Positions 15,889 through 24,597 are shown, counted from the stretch's first letter. The stretch is 64,000 nt of DNA from Streptomyces sp. SKN60 (GCF_026236535.1 NZ_JAHTMW010000022.1:57161-121160), one strand, 5' to 3'. Notes: generated by a model not told the origin, from the sequence alone. Numbers and translations are program-made.

Positions 15889-16905
15889 TTGGACTTCGGA
15901 CTCGTCCTGCAGACCGACCCGCCCGCGTCCCAGGTCGTCGGCCTGATGCGCCGGGCGGAGCGCAACGGCTTCCGCTACGGCTGGACCTTCGACTCCGCCG
16001 TGCTGTGGCAGGAACCCTTCGTCATCTACAGCCAGATCCTCGCCAACACCACCAAGCTGCACGTCGGCACCATGGTCACCAACCCGGGCACCCGCACCTG
16101 GGAGGTCACCGCCTCCACCTTCGCCACCCTCAACGACATGTACGGCAACCGGACCGTCTGCGGCATCGGCCGCGGCGACTCCGCGATGCGCGTCGCCGGC
16201 CGCAAGCCCAACACCCTGGCCCGGCTCGGCGAGGCCATCGAGGTCATCCGCGACCTCGCGGAGGGCCGCGAGGCCCAGGTCGACGGCAACCCGATCCACA
16301 TCCCGTGGATCAAGAACGGCAAGCTGCCGGTGTGGATGGCGGCCTACGGCCCGAAGGCGCTGGCCCTCGCCGGACAGAAGGCCGACGGCTTCATCCTCCA
16401 GCTCGCCGACCCCTTCCTCACCGAGTGGATGGTCAAGGCCGTCCGCCAGGCCGCCACGGACGCCGGCCGCGACCCCGACGCCCTCACCATCTGCGTCGCC
16501 GCCCCCGCGTACGTGACGGCCGACGCCTCGCCCGAGGCCCTGGCCCACGCCCGCGAGCAGTGCCGCTGGTTCGGCGGCATGGTCGGCAACCACGTCGCCG
16601 ACCTGGTCGCCAAGTACGGCGAGCACTCCGCCATGGTCCCCGACGAGCTCACCGCGTACATCAAGGACCGGCACGGCTACGACTACTCCCACCACGGCCG
16701 CGCCGACAACCCCGACACCGCCTTCGTCCCCGACGAGATCGTCGACCGGTTCTGTCTCATCGGCCCCGCCGAGGCCCACATCGAGAAGCTGCGGCAGCTG
16801 CGCGAGCTCGGCGTCGACCAGTTCGCCGTCTACGACATGCACGACAACCGCGAGGGCACCATCGACGCCTACGGCTCCGAGATCATCCCCGCGCTCAACG
16901 CCTGA
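15889..16905 (+). CDS. LLM-class F420-dependent oxidoreductase (TIGR03842-like)
   Basis: A 338-residue TIM-barrel of the luciferase-like monooxygenase superfamily, F420-using branch. N-terminal MDFGLVLQTDPPASQVVGLM, then RRAERNGFRYGWTFDS, THVGTMVTN-like strand LHVGTMVTNPGTRTWEV and CGIGRGDSAMRVAGRKP are typical of this group; the KLPVWMAAYGPKALAL segment forms the cofactor site. The start is TTG, 9 nt after AGGAAGG, a rare codon choice but well supported by spacing. It lies 13 bp after dihydropyrimidinase. No NADPH-type dihydropyrimidine dehydrogenase is in the operon, so it is a candidate for the ring-reducing step; this is inference. Confidence 0.88.
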   Translation: MDFGLVLQTDPPASQVVGLMRRAERNGFRYGWTFDSAVLWQEPFVIYSQILANTTKLHVGTMVTNPGTRTWEVTASTFATLNDMYGNRTVCGIGRGDSAMRVAGRKPNTLARLGEAIEVIRDLAEGREAQVDGNPIHIPWIKNGKLPVWMAAYGPKALALAGQKADGFILQLADPFLTEWMVKAVRQAATDAGRDPDALTICVAAPAYVTADASPEALAHAREQCRWFGGMVGNHVADLVAKYGEHSAMVPDELTAYIKDRHGYDYSHHGRADNPDTAFVPDEIVDRFCLIGPAEAHIEKLRQLRELGVDQFAVYDMHDNREGTIDAYGSEIIPALNA

Positions 16906-16963
16906 CCGCCCGACCGCCCCACCGCCCGGCCCCTCCACTCCTCCCAGGAAGGGTTCCGCCGCC

Positions 16964-18487
16964 ATGACCGCCACCACCCCCTCGGACAGACCCGCCGACC
17001 CCGCGATATCCGGCCCCGGCCGCGTCGAGCTTCCGCCCGGCGCGGCCGGGACCGACCCGCGGTTCGTCAACGACGACCTGCTGCCGGTGCCCGTCGGCGC
17101 CCGCCGCTGGACCACGTACAACTTCGCCGCCCTCTGGGTCGGCATGGCCCACAACATCCCGTCCTGGCTGCTCGCCTCCGGGCTCGTCGCACTCGGCATG
17201 GACTGGGTGCAGGCGGTGCTCACCATCGCGCTCGCCAATGTGATCGTGCTGCTGCCGATGCTGCTCACCGGGCACGCCGGGCCCAAGTACGGCATCCCCT
17301 TCCCCGTGCTCGCCCGCGCCTCCTTCGGGCTGCGCGGCGCGAATCTGCCGGCCCTGGTCCGGGCCGGGGTGGCCTGCGCGTGGTTCGGGATCCAGACCTG
17401 GATCGGCGGCCAGGGCGTCTTCGTCCTGCTCGACAAGGTCTTCGGCGGCGACTGGGCCGGGGCCGCGAGGATCGCCGGCCAGCCCTGGACCCTGTGGCTG
17501 TGCTTCGCGCTCTTCTGGGCACTCGAGCTCGCGATCATCTACCGCGGCATGGACGCGCTGCGCCGCTTCGAGAACTGGGCCGCGCCCTTCGTGATCGTCG
17601 GCGCCGTCGCCCTGCTCGTCTGGATCGCGGTCAAGGCCGGCGGCTTCGGCCCGCTCCTCGACCAGCCGTCCGAACTCGGCTGGGGAGCCGACTTCTGGCC
17701 CGTCTTCTTCCCCTCCCTCATGGGCATGATCGCCTTCTGGGCCACCCTCAGCCTCAACATCCCCGACTTCACCCGCTTCGGCGCCGGCCAGCGCGCCCAG
17801 GTCTGGGGCCAGACCCTCGGCCTGCCCACCACGATGACCTTCTTCGCGCTGCTGTCCGTCCTGGTGACCTCCGGCTCGCAGGCGGTGTACGGGGCGCCGG
17901 TCTGGGACCCGGTGGCGCTCGCCGCCAAGACCGACAACGTCTTCGGGCTGCTGTTCGCCCTGGTCACCGTGCTCGTCGCGACCCTGTCGGTGAACATCGC
18001 CGCCAACGTCGTCTCGCCCGCCTACGACCTCGCCAACCTCGCCCCGAGGCTCGTCGACTTCCGCAAGGGCGCCCTGATCACCGGCGTCGTCGGCGTCGTG
18101 ATCATGCCGTGGAAGCTGACCTCCACCCCCGAGCTGTACATCTTCACCTGGCTCGGCCTGGTCGGCGGACTGCTCGGTACGGTCGCGGGCATCCTGATCG
18201 CCGACTACTGGCTGGTCCGCCGCACCCGCCTCGACCTGAGCGGGCTCTACCGGGCCGACGGGCCGTACTGGTACCGGGGCGGCTGGAACCCGGCGGCCGT
18301 GCTCGCCTTCACGGTCGGCGGGGTGCTCGCGGTCGGCGGCTCCCACTCCGCACCCGGCACCGGGCCGTTCCCCGAGGACGGCCTGATCCCCTTCCTGAAG
18401 CCGCTCGCCGACTACGGCTGGGCGGTCGGCCTCGCCGCCTCGCTGCTCCTGTACACCGGTCTGATGACGCTGCGGAACCGCCGATGA
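16964..18487 (+). CDS. NCS1-family nucleobase:cation symporter
   Basis: A 507-residue membrane protein with about 12 hydrophobic segments. Family marks seen: VGARRWTTYNFAALWVGMAHNIPSW near residue 44-68, which forms TM1 with the substrate site, FPVLARASFG, WFGIQTWIGG in TM3 and NIPDFTRFG in the TM6 region. These match uracil, allantoin and hydantoin carriers (PucI, Mhp1, FurA-like). As last gene of the operon it should import the pyrimidine or hydantoin that the enzymes degrade. AGGAAGG lies before the ATG. The N-terminal 40 residues are a soluble cytoplasmic lead. Confidence 0.92.
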   Translation: MTATTPSDRPADPAISGPGRVELPPGAAGTDPRFVNDDLLPVPVGARRWTTYNFAALWVGMAHNIPSWLLASGLVALGMDWVQAVLTIALANVIVLLPMLLTGHAGPKYGIPFPVLARASFGLRGANLPALVRAGVACAWFGIQTWIGGQGVFVLLDKVFGGDWAGAARIAGQPWTLWLCFALFWALELAIIYRGMDALRRFENWAAPFVIVGAVALLVWIAVKAGGFGPLLDQPSELGWGADFWPVFFPSLMGMIAFWATLSLNIPDFTRFGAGQRAQVWGQTLGLPTTMTFFALLSVLVTSGSQAVYGAPVWDPVALAAKTDNVFGLLFALVTVLVATLSVNIAANVVSPAYDLANLAPRLVDFRKGALITGVVGVVIMPWKLTSTPELYIFTWLGLVGGLLGTVAGILIADYWLVRRTRLDLSGLYRADGPYWYRGGWNPAAVLAFTVGGVLAVGGSHSAPGTGPFPEDGLIPFLKPLADYGWAVGLAASLLLYTGLMTLRNRR

Positions 18488-18662
18488 TCACTCAGGTCTG
18501 GACCGGCACGGCGACGATGGCCTAGCCTCGACGACACCGAAAACCGGAGCGGCGTGGCTCCCCTGCGGGCCCGCACGCCTGCCTGGACGCACGCACGCCT
18601 CCGTAACCCACCCCCCACGGTGTCGTTTTCCGTTCACACAGCGCAACAGAAGGCGGTCGTCG

Positions 18663-19259
18663 ATGTCCGGCACGGAATCCTCCGACTACACCCAGCGGCT
18701 CGCGCGGCTGGAGAGCTCGGGGATCAAACGTCTGCTGCCCACTCAGGCGCCGTACCGGTGGAATCTGAAGCGGCTGGGTCTGGGGCGGGTGCTGGACGTC
18801 GGCTGCGGCATCGGGCGGAACCTGCTGAACTGCGGGCCGGACAGTGTGGGTGTGGATCACAACGCGACCTCGGTCGAGACCTGTCGTGAGCGGGGTCTGA
18901 AGGCGTTCACGCCGGACGAGCTGGCCGCGGCCCCGGACTGTGGCCCGGGTTCGTTCGACAGTCTGCTGTGCGCGCATGTCCTGGAGCACATGGACGAGAC
19001 GCTGGGGAACTCGGTGCTTGAGCAGTACCTGCCGCTGGTGAAGCCGGGCGGCTCGGTGGTGCTGATCTGTCCGCAGGAGGCGGGCTACAAGACGGACGCG
19101 ACGCATGTGCGTTTCGTCGACTTCGACGGGCTGCGGGCGCACGCCGAGAAGGCGGGTCTGGTCGTCGAGCGCAGCTACTCGTTCCCGTTCGCCCGGTCGA
19201 TCGGCAAGGCCTTCCCGTACAACGAGTTCGTCCTCGTCGCCCGCGTCCCGGCCGCCTGA
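18663..19259 (+). CDS. SAM-dependent class I methyltransferase
   Basis: A 198-residue Rossmann methyltransferase. Motif I is VLDVGCGIGRNLLN near residues 44-57, the acidic end of strand 2 is SVGVDHNATSVE, and the post-motif segment LLCAHVLEHMDE marks motif II/III (HVLEHM, as in UbiE-like and O-methyltransferases). KPGGSVVLICPQEAG is the motif III strand. The substrate is not evident. The first residues and the compact length suggest a small-molecule or cell-envelope sugar target rather than rRNA. AGAAGG precedes the ATG. It follows the NCS1 gene by 175 bp, so it is probably not part of that operon. Confidence 0.88.
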   Translation: MSGTESSDYTQRLARLESSGIKRLLPTQAPYRWNLKRLGLGRVLDVGCGIGRNLLNCGPDSVGVDHNATSVETCRERGLKAFTPDELAAAPDCGPGSFDSLLCAHVLEHMDETLGNSVLEQYLPLVKPGGSVVLICPQEAGYKTDATHVRFVDFDGLRAHAEKAGLVVERSYSFPFARSIGKAFPYNEFVLVARVPAA

Positions 19260-19292
19260 CGACAGGACCGTCCGGCCCGGCCCGGTCCGGAC

Positions 19293-20186
19293 TCAGGGCA
19301 TGCGCGGCGGCGCCCACCCCGGTACGTGCGCCGCCGCGGCCCGCTCCCACGCGGCCACGCCGCCGTCCAGCGGCCAGGCCCGGGTGATCTCCGTCGCCCG
19401 CTCGATCGCCGTCAGGGCGTCCGCGAGGCGACGGCTCGCCACCCCGGCCCGCGCACGGGCGAGCGGGCCGGGCTCCAGGGCGGCCATGCGCTGCTCGTAC
19501 TCCAGGAGCGGCCGCTCGGAGCACACCGCCACATAGCCGGCGTCGACGGCGCGGGAGAGCAGCAGGACGTGCGGCCGGCCGCCCTCGGCGAGCGCCGCGA
19601 CCAGCCGGTCGTGCCCGTCGAGCACCACCGGCACGTTCAGCCCGCTGATCCACCACAGCAGCACGGGCGCGAGCAGTCCCTCCCGGAAGCGGCGCCGGTA
19701 CGCCTTCACGCGCGGCGCGTCCGGGGCGGACAGCGCCCGCAGCGGCAGCAGGTCGCGGGCGTCCTCGACCGGGTCGCCGTAGCCGAACCAGGTGAGATGC
19801 CCCCGGTCGGTGTCATGGGGGAGGAGCAGCTCCCAGTGGTCCGCCACGAACCAGCCCGGGAGCATCGGCGCCAAGTGCCAGTCGCCCTCGTGCAGCGGCC
19901 CCTCGGCCGCCCCGCGCAGCTCCGCCGCCCAGCGCGCGGCCCAGCGCCCCGTCCACTCCTCGGAGCCGGGCGGCGCCGGCGCGGCGAGGGCCCGGTCGTC
20001 GGCGGCGCGCAGCGGGGCGAGCGGGGACGCGTACCGCCCGGTGCGCGCGTAGTGCACCCCGTGGTGGGACGCCCGCTGACGCGCGAACAGCACCGGACGC
20101 CCGCCCTGGGTCAGCAGCAGCCGCCCGTCGTCCGCGCACTCCATCCGCAGCCCCGGCCGCACCGGGTGATCGATCCGTATCGGCAT
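19293..20186 (-). CDS. conserved hypothetical protein with a ParB-like DGHxR motif
   Basis: A 297-residue soluble protein, Arg/Trp-rich, not recognised. One local signal is VPVVLDGHDRLVAALAEG (about residues 182-199), which resembles the DGHHR-L-AA segment of ParB/sulfiredoxin-like folds where nucleotide is bound; the rest of the chain does not look like ParB. Other parts (WHLAPMLPGWFVADHWELLL, VLLWWISGLN) are aromatic-rich. The ATG at 20186 has TAGGCT 6 nt upstream and no Shine-Dalgarno. It is convergent with the methyltransferase and precedes the lipoate ligase gene end by 21 bp. Confidence 0.72.
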   Translation of the reverse strand: MPIRIDHPVRPGLRMECADDGRLLLTQGGRPVLFARQRASHHGVHYARTGRYASPLAPLRAADDRALAAPAPPGSEEWTGRWAARWAAELRGAAEGPLHEGDWHLAPMLPGWFVADHWELLLPHDTDRGHLTWFGYGDPVEDARDLLPLRALSAPDAPRVKAYRRRFREGLLAPVLLWWISGLNVPVVLDGHDRLVAALAEGGRPHVLLLSRAVDAGYVAVCSERPLLEYEQRMAALEPGPLARARAGVASRRLADALTAIERATEITRAWPLDGGVAAWERAAAAHVPGWAPPRMP

Positions 20187-20192
20187 GCGGGC

Positions 20193-20198
20193 AGCCTA
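20193..20198 (-). promoter_or_regulatory. -10 hexamer of a probable leaderless promoter (TAGGCT)
   Basis: TAGGCT on the minus strand ends 6 nt before the ATG at 20186. The gap to the upstream lipoate ligase gene is only 21 bp, so any promoter must reach into that gene's 3' end. Confidence 0.45.
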
Positions 20199-20207
20199 GG
20201 GCGGGTC

Positions 20208-21263
20208 CTACGGGACCCGCGCCGTCCACTCCGGGGTCGAGAACTTCGTCTCGGCCAGCTCCTTGGCGAGCGTCAGCTCCTCCTCGGTGAGGCTGCCCTC
20301 GGCGAGGCCGTAGCGCGCGCGGAAGGAGGCGATCATGCGCTCGATGACCGCTTCGCGGGGCAGACCGGTCTGGCGGCGCAGCGGGTCGACGCGCTTCTTG
20401 GCGCTCTTGGTGCCCTTGTCGGACAGCTTCTCGCGGCCGATCCGCAGCACCTCGGTCATCTTGTCGGCGTCGATGTCGTACGCCATCGTCACGTGGTGCA
20501 GCACCGCGCCCTCGCCGGCGACCATCCGCTTCTGCGCGGCGCCGGCGATCTTGCCGGCCTCGGTCGCGATGTCGTTCAGCGGCTGGTACCAGGCCTTGAC
20601 GCCCATGTCGCCGAGCGCGCCGAGCACCCAGTCGTCCAGATACGCGTAGCTGTCGGTGAAGGACAGGCCCTGCACGAGGGCGTCGGGGACCGACAGGGAG
20701 TACGTGATGGTGTTGCCCGGCTCGATGAACATCGCGCCGCCGCCGCTGATCCGGCGGACCACCTCGATGCCGTGCCGCTCGGCGGCCTCCGGGTCCACCT
20801 CGTTGCGCAGGGACTGGAAGCTGCCGATGACCACGGCGGGGGAGGCCCACTCCCAGACCCGCAGGGTCGGCGGGCGGCGGCCCGCCGCGACCTCGGCGGT
20901 CAGCACCTCGTCGAGCGCCATGTGCAGGGCGGGGGACTGCGCCGGCTCGTGGATCAGCTGCCAGTCGTAGTCCGTCCAGTCCGTGGCGTGCGCGAGCGCC
21001 CGGCGCACCGCGACCCCGATGCCCTCGGTGGTCAGGCCGAACATCTGGGTGCCCGGCGGCAGCGCCTGGTCGATGCGGGCCGCGAGCCCGGCCGCGTCCG
21101 TGTCGGCCGGCGCGCCCTCCAGGGCCCGGTCGATCGCCAGGATCGCCTCGTCGGGTTCGAGGAAGAAGTCGCCCGCGACCCGGACCCGGCGCAGCACGCC
21201 GTCCGCCACGTCGAGGTCGACCACGACCAGCTTGCCGCCCGGGACCTTGTACTCGCCGTGCAC
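20208..21263 (-). CDS. lplA: lipoate-protein ligase A, accessory domain at the N-terminus
   Basis: A 351-residue enzyme that attaches lipoate to E2 and H-protein domains through lipoyl-AMP. Residues 1-90 (KVPGGKLVVVDLDVADG, DFFLEPDEAILAIDRAL) look like the LplA accessory (C-terminal/LplB) domain, and the catalytic domain follows: VIGSFQSLRNEVD, RRISGGGAMFIEPGN, and the Lys of GKIAGAAQKRM with VLHHVTMAYDID. In E. coli LplA the accessory domain comes last, so the order here is swapped. GTG at 21263 has GGAGGG 5 nt upstream and gives this domain start exactly. Biotin ligase is excluded by the GGGAMF and GKIAG motifs. Confidence 0.88.
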   Translation of the reverse strand: MHGEYKVPGGKLVVVDLDVADGVLRRVRVAGDFFLEPDEAILAIDRALEGAPADTDAAGLAARIDQALPPGTQMFGLTTEGIGVAVRRALAHATDWTDYDWQLIHEPAQSPALHMALDEVLTAEVAAGRRPPTLRVWEWASPAVVIGSFQSLRNEVDPEAAERHGIEVVRRISGGGAMFIEPGNTITYSLSVPDALVQGLSFTDSYAYLDDWVLGALGDMGVKAWYQPLNDIATEAGKIAGAAQKRMVAGEGAVLHHVTMAYDIDADKMTEVLRIGREKLSDKGTKSAKKRVDPLRRQTGLPREAVIERMIASFRARYGLAEGSLTEEELTLAKELAETKFSTPEWTARVP

Positions 21264-21342
21264 GGGCCCTCCCTGGAGTCGACACGGATGCATGGGGTGA
21301 ACGCGATCAAAGCGTACTCGTGGCCGCAGGGTCGTCCCGTGG

Positions 21343-21351
21343 TTGTCCACA
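21343..21351 (+). promoter_or_regulatory. DnaA-box-like sequence TTGTCCACA
   Basis: A perfect match to the Streptomyces-preferred DnaA box, in the divergent gap between the lipoate ligase and inositol-phosphatase-like genes. It is a single copy, so it is not an origin; it may bind DnaA as a regulatory or titration site, or be chance. Confidence 0.3.
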
Positions 21352-21401
21352 GGTCGCCGCAGCGATCCCGGAACGTCAGACGGGTGTGGTGGGATGGACG
21401 C

Positions 21402-22280
21402 ATGACCGAACGAAGCGTGACGACACGGGACACGAGGGCGACCACGGACGACGACTTCCTCGCCCGGCTGCTCGCCGGCGACACCACCGAGGTGGAGGAG
21501 GCCGTCCGCAAGGCGGCCGCGGTCGAGATCATGCCGCGCTTCCGGCAGCTCGACGCCGCCGAGATCGACCAGAAGAACGGGCCGCACGATCTGGTCACCG
21601 TCGCCGACCGGGCCGCCGAGGCCCATCTGACCGCCTCCCTCACCGCGCTGCTGCCCGGCTCGGTGGTGGTCGGCGAGGAGGCCGTGCACGCGGACCCGGC
21701 GACATACGAGGCGCTGAAGGGCGACGCGCCGGTCTGGATCGTCGACCCGGTGGACGGCACCCGCCAGTTCGTCCGCGGCGAGGACGGCTTCTGCACCCTG
21801 GTCGCCCTCGCGCTCCACGGCGAGCTGCTCGCCTCCTTCACCTTCGCGCCCGCCCTGGACGAGTTCGCCGTCGCGGTGCGGGGCCGCGGCGCCACGCTGA
21901 ACGGTGAGCCGATACGGGCCGGGGCGCCGGCCGCGGGAGCGGTCCTGGAGGTCGCGACCTCGCACCCCGACTACACCACCCCGGACCAGAAGCGGGCCCT
22001 GCTCGGCCTGCGCACCGAGGGCGTCCGCCCGCGCCCCTGCGGCTCGGCCGGCCTGGAGTACCTGGCGGTGGCCCGGGGCGCGCTCGACGCCGTCGCCTTC
22101 TCCTGGGAGTACGCCTGGGACCACGCCGCGGGACTGCTCCTCCTGGAGGAGGCCGGCGGCACGGACCTGACCCTCACCGGCGAGCGCTTCCGGATCGCCG
22201 GCGGCAACGCCCTGCCGTTCACGGCGGCCCGCGACACGGCCACCGCCGACCGGATCCGGTCACTCCTCGGGGCCGGGTAA
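21402..22280 (+). CDS. inositol monophosphatase-family phosphatase
   Basis: A 292-residue Mg-dependent phosphatase. Metal-site motifs are all present: DLVTVADRAAEAHL, VVGEEAVHAD with the Glu pair near residue 89, WIVDPVDGTRQFVRG near 110-125 and the distal WEYAWDHAAGLLLLEEAGG near 231. The family includes inositol-1-phosphatase, PAP phosphatase and the actinobacterial histidinol phosphatase HisN; the sequence does not choose among them. The start at 21402 follows a short GGGATGG and gives a charged 20-residue lead. Divergent from lplA. Confidence 0.9.
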   Translation: MTERSVTTRDTRATTDDDFLARLLAGDTTEVEEAVRKAAAVEIMPRFRQLDAAEIDQKNGPHDLVTVADRAAEAHLTASLTALLPGSVVVGEEAVHADPATYEALKGDAPVWIVDPVDGTRQFVRGEDGFCTLVALALHGELLASFTFAPALDEFAVAVRGRGATLNGEPIRAGAPAAGAVLEVATSHPDYTTPDQKRALLGLRTEGVRPRPCGSAGLEYLAVARGALDAVAFSWEYAWDHAAGLLLLEEAGGTDLTLTGERFRIAGGNALPFTAARDTATADRIRSLLGAG

Positions 22281-22339
22281 GTCCCGTACGGGGCCGGGAA
22301 TATGCTGGGATCCTTGGCCGGCCGACGAAGGAGTCCAAG

Positions 22340-23764
22340 GTGCCGTCGATGCTCGATGCCGTCGTCGTGGGGGCGGGGCCCAACGGACTGACCGCAGCCG
22401 TGGAGCTCGCCCGGCGCGGCTTCTCGGTCGCCGTCTTCGAGGCGAAGCCGACGGTCGGCGGGGGCGCCCGCACCGAGGAGCTCACCCTGCCCGGCTTCCG
22501 CCACGACCCCTGCTCGGCCGTGCACCCGCTCGGCATCGGCTCGCCGGTCTTCAACACCATGCCGCTGGACCGGCACGGCCTGGAGTGGCTGCATCCCGAG
22601 CTGCCCATGGCCCACCCCTGGGACGACGGCACCGCGGCCGTCCTCTCCCGCTCCGTCGCCGAGACCGCGGCCTCACTCGGCCCGCGCGACGCCGGCGCCT
22701 ACCGGCGGCTCGTCACGCCGTTCCTGCCGCACTGGGACAGCCTGTTCCGGGACTTCATGCAGCTGCCGCTCACCGCGCTGCCGCGCGACCCGGTCACCCT
22801 GGCCCGGTTCGGCCTCGCCGGAGTGCAGCCGGCCACCTGGCTGCTGCGCCGCTTCCGCGACGAGAAGGCCCGCGGGCTGTTCGCCGGGCTCGTCGGCCAT
22901 GTCATCGCGCCGCTCGGCGGCCTCGCCACCAGCGCCGTCGGCCTGGTCTTCGCGATCGCCGCGCACGCGGCCGGCTGGCCGCTGCCCCGGGGCGGCTCCC
23001 AGTCGATCTCCGACGCCCTCGCCGGGTATCTGAAGGAGCTCGGCGGCGCCGTCCACACCGACTTCGAGGTCAAGCGGCTCGACGACCTCCCGCCGGCCCG
23101 CGCCTATGTCTTCGACACCTCGCCCACCGCCCTGGCCCGGATCGCCGGCCTCGGCGCCACCTATGACGGCTACCGCTACGGCGCCGCCGCGTTCAAGATC
23201 GACTACGCCCTGTCCGGGCCCGTGCCGTGGACCAGCGAGGCCGCCCGCAGGGCCGGCACCGTCCAGATCGGCCCCACCATGGGCGAGATCGACACCGCCC
23301 TCCACCAGGCCTCCGGCGGCACCGCCCCCGACACCCCGTTCCTCATCACCGCCCAGCCCAGCCTGGTCGACCCGAGCCGCGCCCCCGAGGGCAAGCACGT
23401 CTTCTGGGCCTACGGCCATGTCCCCAACGGCTGGCGCGGCGACCTCACCGACGCCATCGAGCGGCAGATCGAGCGCTTCGCGCCCGGCTTCCGCGATCTG
23501 ATCCTGGCCCGCGCGACTGCCGGGCCGCCCGAACTCGCCGCCCGCAACCCCAACTACGTCGGCGGCGACATCGCCTGCGGCGCCGCCCGCGGCCTGCAGC
23601 TCGTGCTGCGCCCCAAACTCTCCCTGTTCCCGTACCACACCCCGCACCCGGCGGTCTTCCTCTGCTCCTCCGCCACCCCGCCCGGCCCGGGCGTCCACGG
23701 CATGTCCGGCCACAACGCCGCCAAGGCCGTCTGGCGCCGGCTGCGCACCCCCGCCGGGCGTTGA
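22340..23764 (+). CDS. FAD-dependent phytoene dehydrogenase-like oxidoreductase
   Basis: A 474-residue flavoprotein of the CrtI/carotenoid isomerase-like amine oxidase superfamily. The dinucleotide fold is VVVGAGPNGLTAAVELARRG at residues 8-27 with the acidic strand end VAVFEAKPTVGGGARTEE. The C-terminal substrate segment GGDIACGAARGLQLVLRPKL and the GVHGMSGHNAAKAV flavin-contact helix are also typical. No carotenoid genes lie nearby, so a pigment role is unlikely from context; the group also holds enzymes of unknown substrate. GTG start with GAAGGAG 6 nt upstream. Stands alone 60 bp after the phosphatase gene and could share its transcript. Confidence 0.85.
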   Translation: MPSMLDAVVVGAGPNGLTAAVELARRGFSVAVFEAKPTVGGGARTEELTLPGFRHDPCSAVHPLGIGSPVFNTMPLDRHGLEWLHPELPMAHPWDDGTAAVLSRSVAETAASLGPRDAGAYRRLVTPFLPHWDSLFRDFMQLPLTALPRDPVTLARFGLAGVQPATWLLRRFRDEKARGLFAGLVGHVIAPLGGLATSAVGLVFAIAAHAAGWPLPRGGSQSISDALAGYLKELGGAVHTDFEVKRLDDLPPARAYVFDTSPTALARIAGLGATYDGYRYGAAAFKIDYALSGPVPWTSEAARRAGTVQIGPTMGEIDTALHQASGGTAPDTPFLITAQPSLVDPSRAPEGKHVFWAYGHVPNGWRGDLTDAIERQIERFAPGFRDLILARATAGPPELAARNPNYVGGDIACGAARGLQLVLRPKLSLFPYHTPHPAVFLCSSATPPGPGVHGMSGHNAAKAVWRRLRTPAGR

Positions 23765-23833
23765 CCGCCGCCGGTCGTCGGCACCCCTCGTAATCCGGAT
23801 GTCCCGGCGGCCCGGCGGCGCGAGGATGGAACC

Positions 23834-24370
23834 ATGAGCACCGCATCCGACCGACCCGACCGGCCCGAGATCGTTCTCGTCCGTGGCGACATCACCGAGC
23901 AGGACGCCGACGTCATCGTCAACGCCGCCAACTCCTCGCTCCTCGGCGGCGGCGGAGTCGACGGCGCGATCCACCGCAAGGGCGGCCCCGCCATCCTCGA
24001 CGCGTGCCGCACGCTCCGCGCCGGCCACTACGGGCGCGGCCTCCCCACCGGCGAGGCCGTCGCCACCACCGCCGGAAACCTCGCCGCCCAGTGGGTCGTC
24101 CACACCGTCGGCCCGGTCCACAGCACCCAGGAGGACCGCTCCGCGCAGCTCGCCTCCTGCTACCGCGAATCCCTGCGCGTGGCCGACGCGTTGGGCGCCG
24201 AGACCGTCGCCTTCCCGGCCATCTCCACCGGCATCTACGGCTGGCCGATGGACGACGGCGCCCGTATCGCCGTCGAGACGGTCCGGGCGGCGCGGACGTC
24301 CTCCGTACGGGAGGTCCGCTTCGTGCTGTACGACGCGGCCGCGTACGCCGAGTTCGAGGCCGCGCTCTAG
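23834..24370 (+). CDS. macrodomain O-acetyl-ADP-ribose deacetylase-like protein
   Basis: A 178-residue macrodomain close to the MacroD/YmdB type. Visible motifs: LVRGDITEQDADVIVNAANSS for the ADP-ribose pocket, LLGGGGVDGAIHRKGG with the catalytic Asp/Gly loop, and AFPAISTGIYGWPMDDGA for the diphosphate loop. It should hydrolyse O-acetyl-ADP-ribose (the Sir2 by-product) or remove mono-ADP-ribose from Asp/Glu. A Sir2 gene lies 4 kb downstream and an ADP-ribosylglycohydrolase further on. The TAG stop is part of the CTAG that borders a small repeat element. Confidence 0.93.
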   Translation: MSTASDRPDRPEIVLVRGDITEQDADVIVNAANSSLLGGGGVDGAIHRKGGPAILDACRTLRAGHYGRGLPTGEAVATTAGNLAAQWVVHTVGPVHSTQEDRSAQLASCYRESLRVADALGAETVAFPAISTGIYGWPMDDGARIAVETVRAARTSSVREVRFVLYDAAAYAEFEAAL

Positions 24371-24597
24371 GGCCTGTCCGGAAAGTAGCTCCCCCTGGCT
24401 TCGCCGGGAGGTACCCCCAGTCTGCCCGCAGGGCAGGGCTCGCGGTGTCTGGTGCGTGCGATCGCAAGGCGGAGGAGGGAGACATGGCTTGCCATGGCGA
24501 CCGACGACAACGCGGTGGGGGCACCTCCCGTGCCCGAAGGGCTACGGGGGAGTGCGTGCCAGGCGCCGCGTGCCAGGCGGGACTTTCCGGACAGGAC
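24371..24597 (-). mobile_element. MITE-like element, copy 1 (227 bp, inverted relative to the other copies)
   Basis: A non-coding element with terminal inverted repeats of about 16 bp (GGCCTGTCCGGAAAGT at one end, its near complement ACTTTCCGGACAGGAC at the other), bordered by CTAG on both sides (24367-24370 and 24598-24601). The inside is rich in hairpins, including CATGGC-TTGC-CATG. It lies between convergent genes, and both CTAG borders are their TAG stop codons. There is no transposase, so movement would need a protein from elsewhere. It matches copy 3 in length, on the opposite strand. Confidence 0.75.

Noticed and set aside
21343..21351. Possible replication origin because of a perfect DnaA box
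   Set aside because: Only one box is present here, with none of the clustered boxes or the dnaA/dnaN genes of a Streptomyces oriC.
22340..23764. Carotenoid biosynthesis locus because of a phytoene dehydrogenase-like gene
   Set aside because: No crtE, crtB or crtY homologues are nearby; the family is broad.
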